A DNA stretch of 64,000 nucleotides from Candidatus Peregrinibacteria bacterium. GTDB taxonomy: Bacteria > Patescibacteriota > Gracilibacteria > UM-FILTER-43-11. Positions 17,823-27,208 of this stretch are shown here, piece after piece; the stretch's first letter is position 1, and each line of letters opens with the position of its first letter. The translations under genes and the position numbers were made by a program. Where the stretch lies: contig CP064978.1 of the NCBI GenBank assembly GCA_016699515.1, positions 992,001 to 1,056,000 on the forward strand, given 5' to 3'. The notes beneath the pieces are model-generated. The model saw only the letters and a list, made by a program, of their open reading frames with translations, did not search any database and was not told where the DNA came from.

Positions 17823-19508
17823 CTAATATATATTTTTTAAGTAGCACGTTTCGCACAACACCGTTTCGGGCCGATCGGGGGCGTAGGTGGTTTGGATGGG
17901 GTTTTGACATTCGGCGCAGGTGCGATCAAAAAGCGTTCGGGGATTGCGACGGTCCAGTCGATCGTGATGGCGCTGGAATGGATGCCTTCTGGGGATGGGG
18001 AGTTTTTGTTGCCGATAAAACTTGAGTTCTTGTGGTGTGATTTTGAAGGGTTTTTGGGTCACTTCGCATTCAATTGCCCAATTCAAAATATCGTCGGGTG
18101 TTTCGCTAAGCTTATCGGGCAAACGGCTGGCCGGAATGACTTTTTCGGCGTTCACGGGCACTTCGTACTCGTCCCATTTCCATCCTTTTTTGTTCACTTC
18201 TTCACGATTCAGCGGATAGTACAACTGAGCGGTCGATTTATTGTAACCAAATAGCGAATATTTAACTGGTAAAAATTCACCCCATTCGCCTGTTTGTTTC
18301 ATATGTTCAATGATTTTTGGCACGAGCTTGTTGTAATCTTCTTTGGAATATTGCTTGTTCAAAATACAATAATTTTTTCGGTGCATTTCGGCGCACCCAA
18401 AGCAGTTTTTACAACTTTCCATGTACCAGCAATGTATTAAGTCCGCCGAATTGATGTGGCTATCGATTGTGAACAAAAGATGATAGCTGCTGTCACCAAT
18501 AATCGCCCCTTCATAGGATTCGGTTAATCCGGTGCCATACTGATAGATGTCCATGTTATTTTTGGCGCCCAATACCAATTGGTAGCAATACTTTCCTCCT
18601 TCCACGTCTTCACAATCGAATGATTTTTGACAATCTTTACAGTTCACCAAGTGGTTCCCAGATGAATTTTGGTTGTTGTGTCCCTGATATTCTTTGAACG
18701 TATGTGTTTTTTCAAGTTCCTTAAGTTCGGCCTGATACTTTTGATATTCCTGGTGAGATTCCAAATTTATTTTGGCCATTTCAGCTGCATATTCTTCTTT
18801 GGTGAGCTGCTGATTGCGAATACAGTATTGTTTTTGTCGCAAGCCTACGCATAAAAAACAATCTTTGCAGCCAATGCAGTCGCGCAGAAACGCGCTATTA
18901 CTACAGTTAATGCATTCCTGAGAGCCAACTAGGCCATAACATTTGTGAACATCCACACAGTCGTAACACAGTTCGGAATGGAGGTTATAAAAGCCATCTA
19001 CACAGAATTTGTTTTTTTTAAAACCGTATCCATAATAACAATTTTCGCAAAAATCAGCGTGGGCGATCAAATAGCAATTTTTCAGTTCACCCACCAGATG
19101 CGTATAATCGGAATTAATCATTACTCCTTGATGGCTGAGCGCCTGTTTGGGCACGACCCGTTTTAACTCCATCCACTGTTCAAAGAATGGACGAGAGAAA
19201 TCAAACTCGCGTCCGTAGTCGCAGGGATCCCATTGATCGCTATGCCAGCATTCACGGCAATAAATGGTCAGGTTCTCATGGGGCGGAAATTGAGTCAGGG
19301 TTTTTTTGTGGCACAAATCGCATTCCGATGGATAGAGATTCAACTCGTTGATGTGAGCTGTGCGACGTTGCTGTCGGCAATCTGGACAAAGGGTTGGCTC
19401 GGGTAAAACATATTTGACCCCGTTAAAAATAGGGCTAACTTGATCGTAAAATTTCCGATCGGAATCGGTAACTTGGAATGGTGATTGGCATTGGGTGCAG
19501 GCGTTCAT
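17823..19508 (-). CDS. Cys-rich zinc-ribbon solenoid protein, paralogue E (intact)
   Basis: 561 codons, MNACTQCQSPFQVTDSDRKFYDQVSPIF. N-terminal ribbons CTQC/CPDCR and CDLC/CREC, then YGREFDFSRPFFEQW. Cysteines recur through both solenoid halves (ELCYDCVDVHKCYG, GCKDCFLCVGLRQKQYCIRNQQ; later ESCKNCFGCAEMHRKNYCILNKQYSKEDY). C-terminal ribbon CAEC..CETC ends YLKNIY directly before a REP-like block. Its ATG overlaps the TGA of a small upstream ORF (ATGA), which points to translational coupling. Role unknown. Confidence 0.8.
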   Translation of the reverse strand: MNACTQCQSPFQVTDSDRKFYDQVSPIFNGVKYVLPEPTLCPDCRQQRRTAHINELNLYPSECDLCHKKTLTQFPPHENLTIYCRECWHSDQWDPCDYGREFDFSRPFFEQWMELKRVVPKQALSHQGVMINSDYTHLVGELKNCYLIAHADFCENCYYGYGFKKNKFCVDGFYNLHSELCYDCVDVHKCYGLVGSQECINCSNSAFLRDCIGCKDCFLCVGLRQKQYCIRNQQLTKEEYAAEMAKINLESHQEYQKYQAELKELEKTHTFKEYQGHNNQNSSGNHLVNCKDCQKSFDCEDVEGGKYCYQLVLGAKNNMDIYQYGTGLTESYEGAIIGDSSYHLLFTIDSHINSADLIHCWYMESCKNCFGCAEMHRKNYCILNKQYSKEDYNKLVPKIIEHMKQTGEWGEFLPVKYSLFGYNKSTAQLYYPLNREEVNKKGWKWDEYEVPVNAEKVIPASRLPDKLSETPDDILNWAIECEVTQKPFKITPQELKFYRQQKLPIPRRHPFQRHHDRLDRRNPRTLFDRTCAECQNPIQTTYAPDRPETVLCETCYLKNIY

Positions 19509-19787
19509 AGGCTTTGATCAGCAGCAGAATCATCACTACTTTCATCCTCAATAATTTCTTCAAGAATGATGTTCTCTTCCATGGTTTCATTCAACGTGGC
19601 CAGCACAATTTCAGCTTGTTTGGGGTGCAGTTGCATATAACACCCTTTTAACTGATGATTATTAACAATTTGAATGGGAACCCCAAACGGCGCATAACTC
19701 GATAAACAGGTGAATGCTCCAAAACAATCTCTTCCCTCTTTTAAGGGCTCCTTTTTGACTGGGCTTTTTCATCACTGATATTTTCAT
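19505..19787 (-). CDS. small acidic ORF coupled to gene E (frameshifted)
   Basis: ATG 19787 reads MKISVMKKPSQKGAL, then a shift in an AAAA run (near 19740) leads into KEGRDCFGAFTCLSSYAPFGVPIQIVNNHQLKGCYMQLHPKQAEIVLATLNETMEEN and a very acidic end IIEDESSDDSAADQSL before TGA 19505-19507. About 93 residues. The TGA overlaps the ATG of gene E by ATGA. I recognise no family. The acidic tail next to a basic, zinc-ribbon protein could mean a partner or antagonist, which is speculation. Confidence 0.45.
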
Positions 19788-19854
19788 GAGTCTTTTTTAA
19801 TTTTATTGATTAGGCTCTATGTTAAATTAGTTTAGATTGGAGGGCAAATGATTT

Positions 19855-21436
19855 TCAGTTTACCAATTTATAATAGCAATCGTCACAGAAAATTACTTTT
19901 TCTTTAGGATTGGGGTGCGAGGTTTGGACCTCTTTTTGGCAATTGTGACAGTTGATTTCGACCAAATGATAAGGGTTTTTAAGTGCCAAGCGATCCGCGT
20001 GTCTTACATCGGGATGTCTTCTGGGGATTGGTAAATGATGATCGCGATAAAATTTGAGTTCTTGAGCGATCACCTTAAATGGCTTACCGGTTGCCTCACA
20101 TTCAATCGCCCAATTGAGAATATCGTTGGGAATATCATTGATGTCATCGGGCAGCCGGCTAGCTGGGATCACACGTTCTGCCTGCACACTTACTTCATAA
20201 TCAGACCATGTCCATCCTTGCTTTAGCGCTTCATTTTTCGTGAGCGGATAATACTCGTTGGCGATGGTTTCGTTGTAACCAAAGAACGATTTTTGAATCG
20301 GGAAGAACTGCCCCCACTCGCCCGTTTTTTTCATGTGCTCAACAATCTTTGCCCTTAAGTCAAAATAATCCTCCTTCGAATATTGCTTATTCAAAATGCA
20401 GTATTGTTTGTGGCGCAAACTGACACACCCCAGTAAGTCTTGAGAGTTTTGCAAGCACCATAGGCTGTACGCCACATCGCTACATCCCTTTATAACGTAG
20501 ATCGAGCTCATGATATTTCGAATACTTGCCCCCACCAGCAAGGAATTATAGCAATTTTCCATGCCATCTCCCCACACGTGCACGTCCAAGCAATCTTTTG
20601 CGCCCATTAAACAATCGGTGCAGTATCTGCAATCCTGTAAATCATAACCGTCGTAACATTCGTAAGCATTTTTACAGTTGTTTAGGTTGTCGCCTACCAC
20701 ATTTTGATTTTGAATTCCACGAATGGCGCGAAGCGGTTGAGTGGCAAAAAAATCGTTCACCTTTTTTTGCATCGCCAGCACTTGCGCGTGACTTGATGAT
20801 TTGAAGGCTTGTATGAACGCTTCGTACGACTCTTTGGTGTGCGGCTCATTGAAAATGTAATATTCCTTGTTACGCAGATTGATGCACCCGAATGAATTTC
20901 GTACCCCAATACAGTCTTTCAAAAACCAGCTATCGGAACAGTTTTGGCTGAATTGAGAGTATTTAAGATTGTAGCAATTGTGGCATACGGTGCATTGATA
21001 ACACTGTTCGCTGTCATTCAAAAATAAAAAATCCAAGCTATTTTTGATATTCACAAAGGTTTCACCATGGTAACAACTTTCGGCTTGCTCACCGTCGAAT
21101 ATCAGATAGCAGTTTTTTGATTTGTAGTTGTCGTTGGTGTAATCGCTGTTTTCGTTGTCCCCAAGAATTGCTAATGCAGAATGGGGAACTACCCGAAGCA
21201 AATCAGCAAATTGATCGAAAAAGGGTCGACTGAAGTCAAAATCGCGTCCGTATTCCATGGGATCCCACTGATCGGAATACCAGTCGCGCGTGTTGTAAAC
21301 CTTGTACGGTTTGTCGGGTGAAAAGTTTGAAATAGGGAAAACACTCGATAAAATCAGGGGCGTCGAATCGCTTTAAAATCCGACGATCGTCTTCGGTTAC
21401 TTCGAACGGTGATTGGCATTGGGAGCAGGTTTTCAA
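19855..21436 (-). pseudogene. Cys-rich zinc-ribbon solenoid protein, paralogue F (N-terminal deletion)
   Basis: Starts at TTG 21436 (KTCSQCQSPFEVTEDDRRILKRFDAPDF), whose first base precedes the TGA of gene G, giving a TTGA junction. About 35 residues that normally carry CPxCR, RNE and CxLxxK are missing, and a frameshift follows before FPISNFSPDKPYKVYNTRDWYSDQWDPMEYGRDFDFSRPFFDQF. The rest is intact: both solenoid halves, GCINLRNKEYYIFNEPHTKE, GCVSLRHKQYCILNKQYSKEDY, and a divergent last ribbon (CHNC..CDDC, ending YYKLVN). With half of its first zinc ribbon gone it is probably non-functional or altered. Confidence 0.7.
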
Positions 21437-23073
21437 TAGACTTGTTTTAGGTAACACTTTTCGCACACCACTTGTTCCGGTCTTTCGGGTGAATAGGTGG
21501 TTTTTATTTCGGATTGGCAGTGGGCGCACATTCGGTCGAACAGTTTTCGGGGCATGCGCAATTTGATGCGATCAATGTGGCGTTGATACGGGCAACGGCG
21601 CGGAATAGGAATGTGGTTTTCACGGTAAAAACTCAGTTCTTGTGGAATAATTTTGTAGGGTCGGCCGGTGACTTCGCAACTTAAAACCGCCTCGAGAATG
21701 TCGTCCTGAACGTCTTTAATGTCGTCGGGAATATGGTAGGTTTTAGCGGTCGGATCGCGGATTTCTTCGCGCCAATAAAGCCCTTTTGCTTCGACCTGCG
21801 CTTGAGTGAGCGGAAAGTATTCGCCTGCCACCGATTCGTTGTAGGCAAAGGGGCTCATCGACATGGGAAAAAACTCGCCCCATTCTCCCGTTTTCTTCAT
21901 GTGTTCAATCAGTTTGGGCACCAACGCCTCGTAGTCTTCTTTGGAATATTGTTTATTTAAGATGCAGTACTGCTTTTGTTTAAGGCCTACCGAACCGAAA
22001 CAATGTTGAACATTATTAAATGACTCCATGCAATACCAAAGATCATAACTATTATTAAAACTGGCGTACGAAAAATGGATGGAGCGACCGCTCGACAAGC
22101 TGACCGACTCGTACACCTGTTCGGCAAAATAGGTCGCGTAGGTCTCATAAATATCTTTGGACTGACTTTGTACTCCCCAGCTGTTTCTAACGTCTTCAGA
22201 ATCACTGACATCAAAGCTATTTTCTATATTCCGACTGTTGTAAATATAGGAACCGGTGGCGTTTTCGGAGTTTTCGATCACCGTAGCACGCATCGGATGC
22301 TTGAGTGCTTCTTCTTTATAAAAACGCTCTTTAATTTTTTGCACGACTGCATACGACCCGGTATTAAGGTCACTCATCGCTTTTTCATATTGCTCTTTGG
22401 AAAGCGGCTGATTGAAAAAATGGTATTTTTTGTGGCGTAGCCCTACGCAGCCAAAGCAGCTTTCCAGCCCGGTGCAGTCGATGGAAAAATGAACGTCGTT
22501 GCAGGTTTTGAGCCGCTGCGAAAAACTGATATTGTTGGACTCGGAGCAGTCAATGGCTTCGTAGGCATTTTGAGTTCTTTGCAGAAAATACCCATCAAAC
22601 AGATTATAACAATCGAGGGCTAAGTAGGTGTAGTACGCTTTTTCGGTGTCTCCGATGCGGGCCGACAAGTACGCGTCTTTGGAGCGTACGGTGAAATTTG
22701 TATAATCCGCATTCTGCGATAGATTTTGGATGAGATTGAGGTGAGGAACCTGTTGATATAATTCTTGAACCTGATCGAAAAAAGGGCGATTGAAATCGAT
22801 GTCTCTTCCAAAATCACAGGGATCCCACTGGTCGCCGTAAAAGGCTTCTGACGAATAAATGGTGTAACCACGATCGGGTGGAAAGTGAGTTAAGATTGGT
22901 TTTCCCGTTAGACCACATTGGGTTTTGTGAAAATTCATTTCGTTCCGAAAGGCCATAAGGCGCTGCTTGCGACAATTGGAACACAGCTTGGAGGCCGGCA
23001 CCTTGAACTTGTCGAGAACGCGCTGGTCGTCGGCATTGAGCGTGAACGATGATTGACAATTTTTGCAGTTCAT
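21433..23073 (-). CDS. Cys-rich zinc-ribbon solenoid protein, paralogue G (intact)
   Basis: 546 codons from ATG 23073 (MNCKNCQSSFTLNADDQRVLDKFKVPASKLCSNCRKQR). It keeps the FGRDIDFNRPFFDQVQEL segment. Fewer cysteines and more Asn/Ser fill its solenoid rungs than in its relatives (NIENSFDVSDSEDVRNSWG), showing that the core can vary while caps (GCVGLRHKKYHFFNQPLSKEQY, GSVGLKQKQYCILNKQYSKEDY) and end ribbons (CAHC..CEKC) stay. It ends YLKQVY with TGA that overlaps the start of F. Function unknown. Confidence 0.8.
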   Translation of the reverse strand: MNCKNCQSSFTLNADDQRVLDKFKVPASKLCSNCRKQRLMAFRNEMNFHKTQCGLTGKPILTHFPPDRGYTIYSSEAFYGDQWDPCDFGRDIDFNRPFFDQVQELYQQVPHLNLIQNLSQNADYTNFTVRSKDAYLSARIGDTEKAYYTYLALDCYNLFDGYFLQRTQNAYEAIDCSESNNISFSQRLKTCNDVHFSIDCTGLESCFGCVGLRHKKYHFFNQPLSKEQYEKAMSDLNTGSYAVVQKIKERFYKEEALKHPMRATVIENSENATGSYIYNSRNIENSFDVSDSEDVRNSWGVQSQSKDIYETYATYFAEQVYESVSLSSGRSIHFSYASFNNSYDLWYCMESFNNVQHCFGSVGLKQKQYCILNKQYSKEDYEALVPKLIEHMKKTGEWGEFFPMSMSPFAYNESVAGEYFPLTQAQVEAKGLYWREEIRDPTAKTYHIPDDIKDVQDDILEAVLSCEVTGRPYKIIPQELSFYRENHIPIPRRCPYQRHIDRIKLRMPRKLFDRMCAHCQSEIKTTYSPERPEQVVCEKCYLKQVY

Positions 23074-23078
23074 ATTTC

Positions 23079-23188
23079 GTATTGTGAACCGTATAGTGGA
23101 CCGGCTTCGCGTGGGCCGCATTGTGCCCGCCTTAGGCGGGACTACTCGGCCTACTATTTGGCCAACGATGCGGCCTACAATTCGGGAT
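23079..23188. repeat. composite inverted repeat of about 12-nt units around a REP hairpin
   Basis: Left of the hairpin CCCGCC-TTA-GGCGGG (23126-23140) stand units such as CGTATTGTGAAC, CGTATAGTGGAC and CGCATTGTGCCC. Right of it stand TACTATTTGGCC, AACGATGCGGCC and TACAATTCGGGA, which are roughly inverted versions. The whole region upstream of gene G is a large imperfect inverted repeat and shares its units with the sequences near genes E, H and K. Confidence 0.6.
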
Positions 23189-23249
23189 CCTCTTGATAAC
23201 CACTGGTTAACTATGTTTAAATTGTAGCGTAAAATTAAAATAAATAAAA

Positions 23250-23816
23250 ATGATCAGTAGTGCCTTTTGGGCCGCCCTTGCAATTACTCTTGTTTTTAGC
23301 TCATTCACGGCTTCCGGCTATTTTTTGCGCTTTCGAAAAACCGATGTGGCGATTGCTACGATCCTTTACGGTGTGTTTATCTATTTCATCGTCCATTTTG
23401 TGGCGTTTGATAGCAGCCTGGGCTTGGGCATTGGCCTTTTGGGTATTTTAAGCATGGTTCGCTTGCGTTCGACCGCCGAAAACTTGATGGACATCGGAAT
23501 GATTTTTTACGCAATCACCGTAGGGCTTTTGGGCGCCTCGATTGCAGATTGGACGGTCCTGCTTGCCGTAAACGGCGCTCTTTCTTTGATCGTGCTTGGC
23601 CTGGTGTGCCCTGGCTTTTTGCATCGTGAGGCAAGCAAAATAGAGATCACTTTGGATGAAATCGATCTAAAAATGATTGCGATGCCCGACAAGCTTTCCG
23701 CCTATATTGAACGGCATTATTCACTTAAAGTGCGCCGCATTGTCCTCAAGTCCATCGATCATTTAAAGGATAGTGTTTCTTTACTCGTTTACTATGATGA
23801 ACGACTTGACGATTGA
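23250..23816 (+). CDS. DUF4956 family membrane protein
   Basis: 188 residues: four membrane helices in about 1-125 (MISSAFWAALAITLVFSSFTASGYFLRF, and SMVRLRSTAENLMDIGMIFYAITVGLLGASI), then a soluble tail with EITLDEIDLKM. The MVRLRS..NxMDIGxIFYAI motif is typical of DUF4956. These proteins are encoded next to VTC-domain and CotH-type genes in many bacteria, as here, so they probably form one membrane-linked machine handling polyphosphate or phosphorylated surface protein. Its 3' end overlaps the VTC gene. Confidence 0.82.
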   Translation: MISSAFWAALAITLVFSSFTASGYFLRFRKTDVAIATILYGVFIYFIVHFVAFDSSLGLGIGLLGILSMVRLRSTAENLMDIGMIFYAITVGLLGASIADWTVLLAVNGALSLIVLGLVCPGFLHREASKIEITLDEIDLKMIAMPDKLSAYIERHYSLKVRRIVLKSIDHLKDSVSLLVYYDERLDD

Positions 23817-24559
23817 GTCCAGCACGCCCACTCTGGATTTAGCGGATTATTTAAGGCGGACCGAACACGAGCTTAACTTAAAGCGACGAGAAGATAAGTT
23901 TTGCATGCGTCGCGAGCAACTTTCTGAGCTTATTCAACAGCTGGGAGCATTAGATTTTCGCTTGGTGGTGCACAAGGCTGAGCCTTTTTTTTATTACAAC
24001 AATACCTATTTTGATACTCCCGACCACCGCTTGTACCGCTGGCACCGCCAAGGAAAGTTTAATCGGGTACAAGTGCGTATTCGTGAATATTTGAATCGCG
24101 ATACCGGTTATTATTTGGAATGTAAGCTGAAAAGCAAAGGGAAGTTCAGCCGAAAGGAGCGCATTCGCCTAGACGAACTTTCCGACTGGCGCCTGCCGTA
24201 CGCGCGGAATTTTTTATCCACCCATTTAAAGGGGTTTCAGATCGATCCTTTTGAACTGGTGCCCACCATTCAAACCGGCTACCGGCGACTGACATGGGTT
24301 TCGGACGTTTGGCCGGCGCATTACGTTAGACGACCGCATTCACGTGCGTAAAGTGGACGAATTGCCGCGCTTTATCGAATCGCATGCCGTTGTTGAAATC
24401 AAGTCAACCGGCCCGATTCCGGATCTAAAGCGCCTGTTGAAGCGACTTAAATTGACTGAACAACCGTTTTCCAAGTATTGTATTGGAAGTCATCTGCTCA
24501 AACCAACACTAAAAGCTAACCCATGGAGGCGCACCTTAAAAGTATTACAGGTTACCTAG
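23794..24559 (+). CDS. VTC-domain polyphosphate polymerase-like protein (frameshifted)
   Basis: About 255 residues from ATG 23794. The first frame runs to 24351 and the second from about 24335 to 24559; a base missing near 24310-24335 splits them. VTC tunnel motifs are present: KRREDKFCMRREQL, FFYYNNTYFDTPDH, FNRVQVRIREYL, LECKLKSKGKFSRKERI, and after the shift VVEIKSTGPIP and FSKYCIG. VTC proteins polymerise ATP gamma-phosphate into polyphosphate in eukaryotes; bacterial versions are less studied. It overlaps DUF4956 upstream and CotH downstream, so the three form an operon. Confidence 0.78.
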
Positions 24560-27015
24560 GCTCGCGAGGTCGATCCTCTTTGCTCAAATGGCTTCCCTTT
24601 TTTTTGGTAGGAATCGTTCTGATGAATATCAGCATTTTTAGCTATTTCCTATTTCAGCAAGATCCGCACTTGGCCGGGGCCGATGTGGTGACCCAGCAAA
24701 CCATTCGTAGCATTAAGGCCGAAGATCAGTTGGATTGGTTTGTGAATGAATCGCGGCTGTATGTGAATCGCTACCAAGATCCGAAAGGGTTTTTTTCTTT
24801 TGAGTATAGTCCCGATTACGAAGTCCGCTCGATGGGTGGGGTGACCTATTTGGTGAACAATGTTACCAAGGGCGTTATTTTTCATGTCTTCCCTTATTCT
24901 AACCACATCAGCTTTTCGCACGATTTTAGCCAATGTGCCCGACTAGCCCCCACCACCGCCTATTGCTTTCAGCTGACAGCCGAGGACGCGGTACAAAATC
25001 TAACTTTTTATCCTGAACCGCTTGAAAGTGATCCGGATGGACTCAAAAAAATGAGTCGCGCCGAAGGCCTGGCCTTGGTATTAAGACTGACTGAACCGGG
25101 AACCGATTGGGGTCGCTATGCGGGCAATTGCTTTGAGGACATTGATCGGTCGCATGAATTGAGCGGTGAAATTTGTGCCGCAAAACAAAAAGGATATGTG
25201 GTGGGCATCGATGAAAAGTTCTATCCCGATCAATCCATCACTTTGCTGGCATTGCTTAAATTGCTTTATTTGTCGCATGGGATCACGGATTATTCTTTTA
25301 ATGGAAAGTGGTTGGATTCCAGCCTGTTTGAATCCATGCAAACCATTCATCCTTCCTATCCGCACATCGCCAAAGCGGTTTACGAAGGGATTGTGTTGAA
25401 TCCCTATCAACATACGTATTGGCCCAATCAGGCCTTAAATGGAGATGAAACGTTTGAATTGATTCAGCGCTTTAATTTGTGGGCGAGCGGACATCAGCTA
25501 AAAAGTTATCATGCCGGTACCTACACCAACTTAGTTGAGCCGATTCTTTTGATGAGCGACGAACCGGTTTTCATTTGGAACAGTCGCGCCAATTTAAATA
25601 AAGAGGGTGAGGAAACCGATGTATTGGTGGATTCCGGTCGCAAACGTTTAACCGGGCGTGTGGTTGACCACCTATGGGTTGAGCTTGGCCCCCTTAGCAT
25701 GCGCCAACAAAGTATGGACTGGCACGTATGGTTAGACTGGGATCGCAAAGAAGGTTGGGCGCGGGCCAAGCGCAGTGACGGCAGCGTGGAAATTGCCGAG
25801 CTATCTCTTAATCCTGAATGGGTGCGCTCCACCTTGGGCAATGGTGATACCGAAATCAGAAAGCGTCTTACGCTTATGGGGCTATTACCCCCCAAATTAC
25901 GTTCGGTTTCCGACCAAACCTTGCCTAACCTTTCGATCGATCTTTCGCCCGATGATCTGGAATCGTTGATTCATTATCGCGGCAGTGACCGTCGCTATCC
26001 CGCCTTGGTTACTTGGCAATACCCCGATGGGCAGACCTACCAAAAACCCGCCTTAGTTAAAAGTCGCGGAAACGCCACTCGTAGTTTTATTAAAACCAAC
26101 TATACCATTGAATTTTTTGACGAGCTGACCGACAATGACTCTTTTAATGGTGACGAATGGCTGAAGGATCACAATGAAATTAAATTGCGAGGTTTGCTAA
26201 ACGAACCCAGTCAGTTGAGAGAAAAATTGTACTATCGTTTGTTCCAGGCCATGGGCCAAGTGGCGCCTGATTTTTTTGAATCAAAACTCACGGTGAATGG
26301 AATGCCGTTGGGGCTTTATCATGTTACCGAGCCGATCAAGGACGACTTTTTTGCGCGCCGCCACCTGAAGGTAAAGGATTATTACTACGCTCAAAATTCC
26401 GATGCGGACACTTATGCCAACTTAACCTATTTTAAAAGCGATAAGGACACGCTGGCGCTTTATAAGATTAATGGAAGTAGTGAACGCTTTTTACGTTTTA
26501 TTGATCGGCTGAGAGTAGACGATGAATCGCTGATGGACGAAATTGATGTGCAGTCTGTTTTTGATTATGCCTTGATCACCTACTTGACCGACGCGGTTGA
26601 TTCGTTGATTCACAATTACTATTTATACTTTGATGAGTCCACTCGTAAATGGCGCATTGCCCCATGGGATGCGGACGAGACTTTTTTGAATGTAAGAGGG
26701 TTTTATGCCAACGATCTAAAGCGATTTATGAAAAATCAAACCGGTCAATACAATGAATTGATTCATTTTGTTTATAACCACCTAAGCACCAACGAATTTT
26801 ATGATCAATGGTTGGTCGCTCAAGAACGATGGAATACAAACGTTGATTTAGAGCGATGGATTGAACAATACAAAGACCAGCTCACTCCTTATTTGCTGTG
26901 GGACAATGAACTATGGAATGAAGTATTTTTGGGTCGGAAAGAAATTCACATGAACGCCATGTCTGCCATTGATCACCTAAGCAAAACAGTCGAGTCAATT
27001 CAGGTTTTGAATTAG
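24523..27015 (+). CDS. CotH kinase-family exported protein
   Basis: 830 residues. An N-terminal membrane anchor (about 20-45, WLPFFLVGIVLMNISIFSYFLF) precedes a ~400-residue extracellular part of unknown fold and a CotH domain from about 470. CotH hallmarks are recognisable: SRGNATRSFIKTNYTIEF, LRGLLNEPSQLREKLYYRLF, VNGMPLGLYHVTEPIKDDFF and RKWRIAPWDADETF (Mg-binding Asp). CotH proteins are atypical secreted kinases, first known from Bacillus spore coats. Its start overlaps the VTC gene by 37 nt. A spore role is very unlikely here; phosphorylation of surface proteins is the natural guess. Confidence 0.82.
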   Translation: MEAHLKSITGYLGSRGRSSLLKWLPFFLVGIVLMNISIFSYFLFQQDPHLAGADVVTQQTIRSIKAEDQLDWFVNESRLYVNRYQDPKGFFSFEYSPDYEVRSMGGVTYLVNNVTKGVIFHVFPYSNHISFSHDFSQCARLAPTTAYCFQLTAEDAVQNLTFYPEPLESDPDGLKKMSRAEGLALVLRLTEPGTDWGRYAGNCFEDIDRSHELSGEICAAKQKGYVVGIDEKFYPDQSITLLALLKLLYLSHGITDYSFNGKWLDSSLFESMQTIHPSYPHIAKAVYEGIVLNPYQHTYWPNQALNGDETFELIQRFNLWASGHQLKSYHAGTYTNLVEPILLMSDEPVFIWNSRANLNKEGEETDVLVDSGRKRLTGRVVDHLWVELGPLSMRQQSMDWHVWLDWDRKEGWARAKRSDGSVEIAELSLNPEWVRSTLGNGDTEIRKRLTLMGLLPPKLRSVSDQTLPNLSIDLSPDDLESLIHYRGSDRRYPALVTWQYPDGQTYQKPALVKSRGNATRSFIKTNYTIEFFDELTDNDSFNGDEWLKDHNEIKLRGLLNEPSQLREKLYYRLFQAMGQVAPDFFESKLTVNGMPLGLYHVTEPIKDDFFARRHLKVKDYYYAQNSDADTYANLTYFKSDKDTLALYKINGSSERFLRFIDRLRVDDESLMDEIDVQSVFDYALITYLTDAVDSLIHNYYLYFDESTRKWRIAPWDADETFLNVRGFYANDLKRFMKNQTGQYNELIHFVYNHLSTNEFYDQWLVAQERWNTNVDLERWIEQYKDQLTPYLLWDNELWNEVFLGRKEIHMNAMSAIDHLSKTVESIQVLN

Positions 27016-27088
27016 TAAATTTCGTCATTTCGGATAGTAGGTCTATTGTAAATGTTGCAATTTGGACCACGATGCGGCCCACCATTCG

Positions 27089-27208
27089 TTAGTAGATATT
27101 TTTTAAGTAGCAGTGCTCGTCCTCCTCCGCGTACTTCGGCGGGCTTCACTAATATATATTTTTTAAATAACAGTGTTCGTCCTCCTCCGCGTACTTCGGC
27201 GGGCTTCG
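27089..27208 (-). repeat. two orphan tail units behind gene H
   Basis: Two 60-bp units. The inner one (27149-27208) encodes EHCYLKNIY with GAA CAC TGT TAT codons; the outer (27089-27148) encodes it with an ATCTAC-TAA ending. The inner unit is identical to the one next to gene I at 29610-29669, so the two loci share history. Distal to them lies the GATGCGGCCCACC element also seen near gene G. Confidence 0.75.
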
